Shown here: positions 61,303 through 64,000 of the stretch, in pieces
How the letters are laid out: every line of letters starts with the position of its first letter
Numbering within the stretch: position 1 is the first letter of the stretch
Assembly: GCA_934277695.1 (NCBI GenBank)
Contig: CAKQVG010000005.1
Location: 1-64,000 of the forward strand
Direction: 5' to 3'
Source: CAG-238 sp934277695
GTDB taxonomy: Bacteria > Bacillota > Clostridia > Peptostreptococcales > Anaerovoracaceae
Length of the DNA stretch: 64,000 nt
The notes under the pieces: generated by a model
The model's database searches: none
What the model was told of the DNA's origin: nothing
Seen by the model: the letters and a program-made list of their open reading frames with translations, nothing else
Program-made: the position numbers and the translations under genes

Positions 61303-61335
61303 AACGCCGGGGTCTCTCCGGTGTTTTGATTTTTT
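61303..61335 (+). terminator. Terminator of the NhaC-type gene
   Basis: 8-bp stem AACGCCGG/CCGGTGTT (one G-T), loop GGTCTCT, then TTTTGATTTTTT-type run. About 60 bases after the stop codon. Confidence 0.85.
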
Positions 61336-61466
61336 ATAAGGATGCGAAGATTGTCGAAATTTGTCGGAACACGCGTAAATCGGGGTTAAAAAAACGCAAA
61401 AAAGCGGATTATATTCTCCTTTGCTTTCATAGGATGTTTTATAATAGAGCCAAAGGAGGAGAAAAA

Positions 61467-62417
61467 ATGGAAAGTGTGATTTTATTTGTGTATGTATTTA
61501 CGATTCCCCTGATTACTGCATCACTCGTAATACTGCTGGTATACAGGAAGAGAATTAAAAAAGAAAATGATTTTTTTGAGAAATTGGAATATTTTATCGG
61601 AGCACTGCTGCTTGCGACCGTACTGCATATGTTTCTGTTTTACTTCAATATAATCACCAAGATGGCGGAAACAGAGCATTTTTTCTTCGTGTGCGATATG
61701 ATATGCAATGTATGTGTGTTTTTTTGGCTGGAGGCGCAGCAGAAAATTTGCGGAAGCCGAATCGGAACAGTGATAAAAAAGCTGAATCGATATTTTTTCG
61801 TATCCTATATAACGGTTTGGTGTATCGCAATTTCACCGCTTATGACGGAGTATGCAATTATGAAATATTTCAACGGGTTTCTGATACTCATGCTGCTTGC
61901 GGATATGGCAGGGTGCCTGAAGATCGGAGTAAAATCCGAGGACGAAAACGGGATGTATGTGATGTACAGCATGGGGATTACGATGCTGCTGCTGGTGGAG
62001 TATGTGGTGTATGAGCTGGGGATTAGTTCTAACCTGATCATTGAGAACATCAACATAGGTATCTGGGCTCTCATAGGAGGGCTTACCCTCAGCATCATTC
62101 TGTGGAAAATACAGAACCTGAAGACAGAAACCCCGAATCGGGAAACCGCCATCGAAGAGGATTTTGCGCCGGCCTTCCTGTCAATTAGGAACGAATTTGC
62201 GCTTACCGAGCGGGAAACCGAGATTTTGACGGAGCTTTTTGAGGGAAGCGGCAACGGTGAGATTGCAGAGAAACTTTATATAAGCGAAAATACGGTGAAG
62301 ACGCATATCCATAATTTGCTGCGAAAGATGGGGGCGGCGAGCAGACTTGAAGCAGTGGGCATGGTTCGGAGCCGAATGGCGGAAATCAGACAGCTCAGTG
62401 TCATAGAATGCAATTAA
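61467..62417 (+). CDS. Membrane-anchored LuxR-family transcriptional regulator
   Basis: 316 residues. ATG 61467 follows AAAGGAGGAGAAAAA; upstream in-frame Met codons lie in the terminator region. The first 220 residues hold about seven membrane helices; the C-terminal LuxR helix-turn-helix (LTERETEILTELFEGSGNGE, EKLYISENTVKTHIHNLLRK) is at about 243-300. Such proteins in gut Clostridia and Coriobacteria sense a signal through the membrane part and control nearby transport genes, so regulation of the NhaC-type gene is possible but unproven. A -10-like TATAAT lies at 61440. Confidence 0.85.
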   Translation: MESVILFVYVFTIPLITASLVILLVYRKRIKKENDFFEKLEYFIGALLLATVLHMFLFYFNIITKMAETEHFFFVCDMICNVCVFFWLEAQQKICGSRIGTVIKKLNRYFFVSYITVWCIAISPLMTEYAIMKYFNGFLILMLLADMAGCLKIGVKSEDENGMYVMYSMGITMLLLVEYVVYELGISSNLIIENINIGIWALIGGLTLSIILWKIQNLKTETPNRETAIEEDFAPAFLSIRNEFALTERETEILTELFEGSGNGEIAEKLYISENTVKTHIHNLLRKMGAASRLEAVGMVRSRMAEIRQLSVIECN

Positions 62418-62501
62418 ATGATTAATTTTTCGCAGAAGATTCCAAGATGGCCGGTTCTGTGGTATACTAGTCTATACGAAAGACGCAAGGAGACACAATA
62501 T

Positions 62502-64000
62502 ATGAATTTGGAACACTTAAATCCGGAGCAGCAGGAAGCGGTAAGACATCTGGACGGGCCTTTGCTTATTCTGGCGGGGGCAGGAAGCGGTAAGACAGCG
62601 ACGATGACGCACAGAATTGCATATCTGATTGAAAACGGAGTAAGCCCGTATGCTATACTGGCAGTGACGTTTACAAACAAGGCGGCAGGCGAGATGAGAG
62701 AGCGTGTGGAGAAACTGGTCGGACATTGTCCGGGCATGTGGATTTTGACATTTCACGCAATGAGCCTTCGGATTTTGAGAAAATACGCAGAAACGGTCGG
62801 ATACGACAAGAATTTTGTGATATATGACACGGTGGATCAGAAAACACTGATTAAGAACATAATGAAGGAGCAGAATGTCGATACAAAGCTTTTCCCGCAG
62901 GCATATCTTTCCGCGGTGATAAGCAAACAGAAGGAAGCCGACATCGATCCAGAAGCCTATCTTGAGATTAACGGCGGAGAATTCAAGAACAGGGTAATCT
63001 ATAATGTGTACAGCGCATATCAGAAGGAGCTTAAGAAAAACAATGCGATGGACTTTGATGATTTACTGCTCAACGCCTTTCATGTGCTGAAGAAAAACCC
63101 CGAAGCACTCGAAGAATACCGGTCAACCTTTAGATATATCATGGTTGACGAGTACCAGGACACAAACAGGCTGCAATATGAAATTATCAGACTTCTCGCC
63201 AGTGCAAACCGCAACCTCTGCGTGGTAGGTGACGACGACCAGTGCATTTATCAGTGGAGAGGTGCTGACATTCAGAATATTTTGGACTTTGAGAAGGACT
63301 TTCCGGATGCAAAGGTAATCAAGCTCGAGCAAAATTACCGTTCGTACGGAAACATCTTGGCGGCGGCACATTCCGTAATCAGAAACAACCGAGGCAGGAA
63401 ACAGAAGAAACTGTGGACTTCCAAAGATGAGGGAGACAAAATCGTATATAGACGATGCGATTCAGATAAGGAAGAGGCATATTACATAGCGCAGGAAATT
63501 GACCTTTTGAAGGGAAGGACGCGTTCTTATGATGACTTTGCGGTTCTTTACAGAACAAACGCGCAGTCGAGACTCTTTGAGGATGCTTTGAAGCGCAGAG
63601 GAATTCCGTATCAGATTTTGTCGGGGTTCAGTTTTTATGACCGCAAAGAAACCAAGGATATGATTTGTTATATGAGGCTTGTCGTAAATCCGGCGGATGA
63701 TTTGGCATTGAAGCGTATCATCAACGAACCGAAACGCGGCATCGGTGCCACGACGCTCGGAAAACTGGAGGCATTGGCGAGAGTCAGAGGACAATCGCTG
63801 TTTGAAGCTTTGATGGATGAAGAGGTTTTGTACAGTCTTCCGTCAAAAGCGGCAGAGCCGGTGCGAACCATGATGCAGGTCCTCCTTCTTTGCAGGCAGG
63901 AAAAGGAAAACCTAAGGGTTTCGGATATCTACGACAACCTCCTAGTGAGGACAGGCTATATGAAAGCCCTCGAAAATGAAAACACGCTTGAGGCAGAGGG
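62502..64000 (+). CDS. pcrA: UvrD/PcrA-type DNA helicase, 5' part (runs off the window)
   Basis: 499 complete codons to the window end; the 3' third is missing. Motifs of SF1 helicases are in order: Walker A LAGAGSGKTATM, VTFTNKAAGEMRER (Ia), VDEYQDTN (II), VVGDDDQCIYQWRGAD (III) and EQNYRS (IV). The protein starts MNLEHLNPEQQEAVRHLDGP, close to PcrA of Firmicutes. It unwinds DNA in repair and plasmid replication. AAGGAGACACAATAT lies ahead; a weak promoter (TATACT at 62463) is possible. Confidence 0.93.
   Translation, partial: MNLEHLNPEQQEAVRHLDGPLLILAGAGSGKTATMTHRIAYLIENGVSPYAILAVTFTNKAAGEMRERVEKLVGHCPGMWILTFHAMSLRILRKYAETVGYDKNFVIYDTVDQKTLIKNIMKEQNVDTKLFPQAYLSAVISKQKEADIDPEAYLEINGGEFKNRVIYNVYSAYQKELKKNNAMDFDDLLLNAFHVLKKNPEALEEYRSTFRYIMVDEYQDTNRLQYEIIRLLASANRNLCVVGDDDQCIYQWRGADIQNILDFEKDFPDAKVIKLEQNYRSYGNILAAAHSVIRNNRGRKQKKLWTSKDEGDKIVYRRCDSDKEEAYYIAQEIDLLKGRTRSYDDFAVLYRTNAQSRLFEDALKRRGIPYQILSGFSFYDRKETKDMICYMRLVVNPADDLALKRIINEPKRGIGATTLGKLEALARVRGQSLFEALMDEEVLYSLPSKAAEPVRTMMQVLLLCRQEKENLRVSDIYDNLLVRTGYMKALENENTLEAE

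Noticed and set aside
61287..61466. Longer start for the LuxR-type regulator
   Set aside because: It would run through the NhaC terminator and lacks a ribosome site; ATG 61467 has AAAGGAGGAG.
1..64000. CRISPR array, insertion sequence or prophage
   Set aside because: I saw no regularly spaced repeats, transposase, integrase or phage structural genes.

Overview
The window reads as chromosome of a low-to-mid GC, anaerobic, Gram-positive bacterium of the class Clostridia. Supporting signs are the str, S10, spc and alpha ribosomal gene order, zinc-ribbon ribosomal proteins (L33, L36, S14 type Z, S4 with four Cys), arginine mostly as AGA, a sporulation sigma factor (SigH), a SpoIIQ-like M23 protein, an EF-Tu pair, and secreted proteins with cadherin-like, DUF4430 and Fn3-like modules. 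A Peptostreptococcales/Anaerovoracaceae-type organism is my best guess, at low confidence. I saw no insertion sequence, prophage or CRISPR array.

Layout. 1-5000: a structured non-coding leader ending in an intrinsic terminator, a small HNH-associated-repeat protein and a 1319-residue secreted protein with a transcobalamin-like DUF4430 module, followed by a very hairpin-rich 3' region. 5000-8215: thymidylate and folate genes (thyA, folA), then rlmB, sigH and a YhbY-type RNA-binding protein. 8215-9822: tRNA-Thr(GGT) and the first tuf. 9840-13020: three genes (nitroreductase, EamA exporter, LCP protein) between tuf and rpmG. 13020-28785: rpmG-secE-nusG-rplKA, L10 leader, rplJL, rpoBC, rpsLG, fusA and a second tuf that appears identical to the first. 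28790-32870: energizing module of an ECF vitamin/metal transporter, trmB and a HAD phosphatase. 32870-43570: tRNA-Gly(CCC), a SpoIIQ-like gene, an aminotransferase, a PC4-like DNA-binding protein, a TGS/uridine-kinase-like protein, psuK-psuG and two secreted 5'-nucleotidase paralogues. 43570-59553: one long S10-spc-alpha gene run, rpsJ to rplQ, with secY, adk, map, infA and rpoA. 59554-64000: a structured leader and an NhaC-type antiporter, a membrane LuxR-type regulator, and the 5' part of pcrA/uvrD.

How it fits together. Most of the window is transcription/translation hardware on the + strand. The non-ribosomal islands contain two themes. The first is salvage of nucleosides: secreted 5'-nucleotidases, a uridine-kinase-like enzyme and pseudouridine breakdown. 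The second is surface proteins that share a C-terminal Fn3-like module. The least explained parts are non-coding: the leader at 1-323, the hairpin block after the DUF4430 gene, the rpsL leader hairpin, the GC-rich hairpin spacer between rpsJ and rplC, and the leader ahead of the NhaC-type antiporter.

Limits: domain calls come from reading motifs and translated sequence, with no database search. RNA structures were paired by eye.
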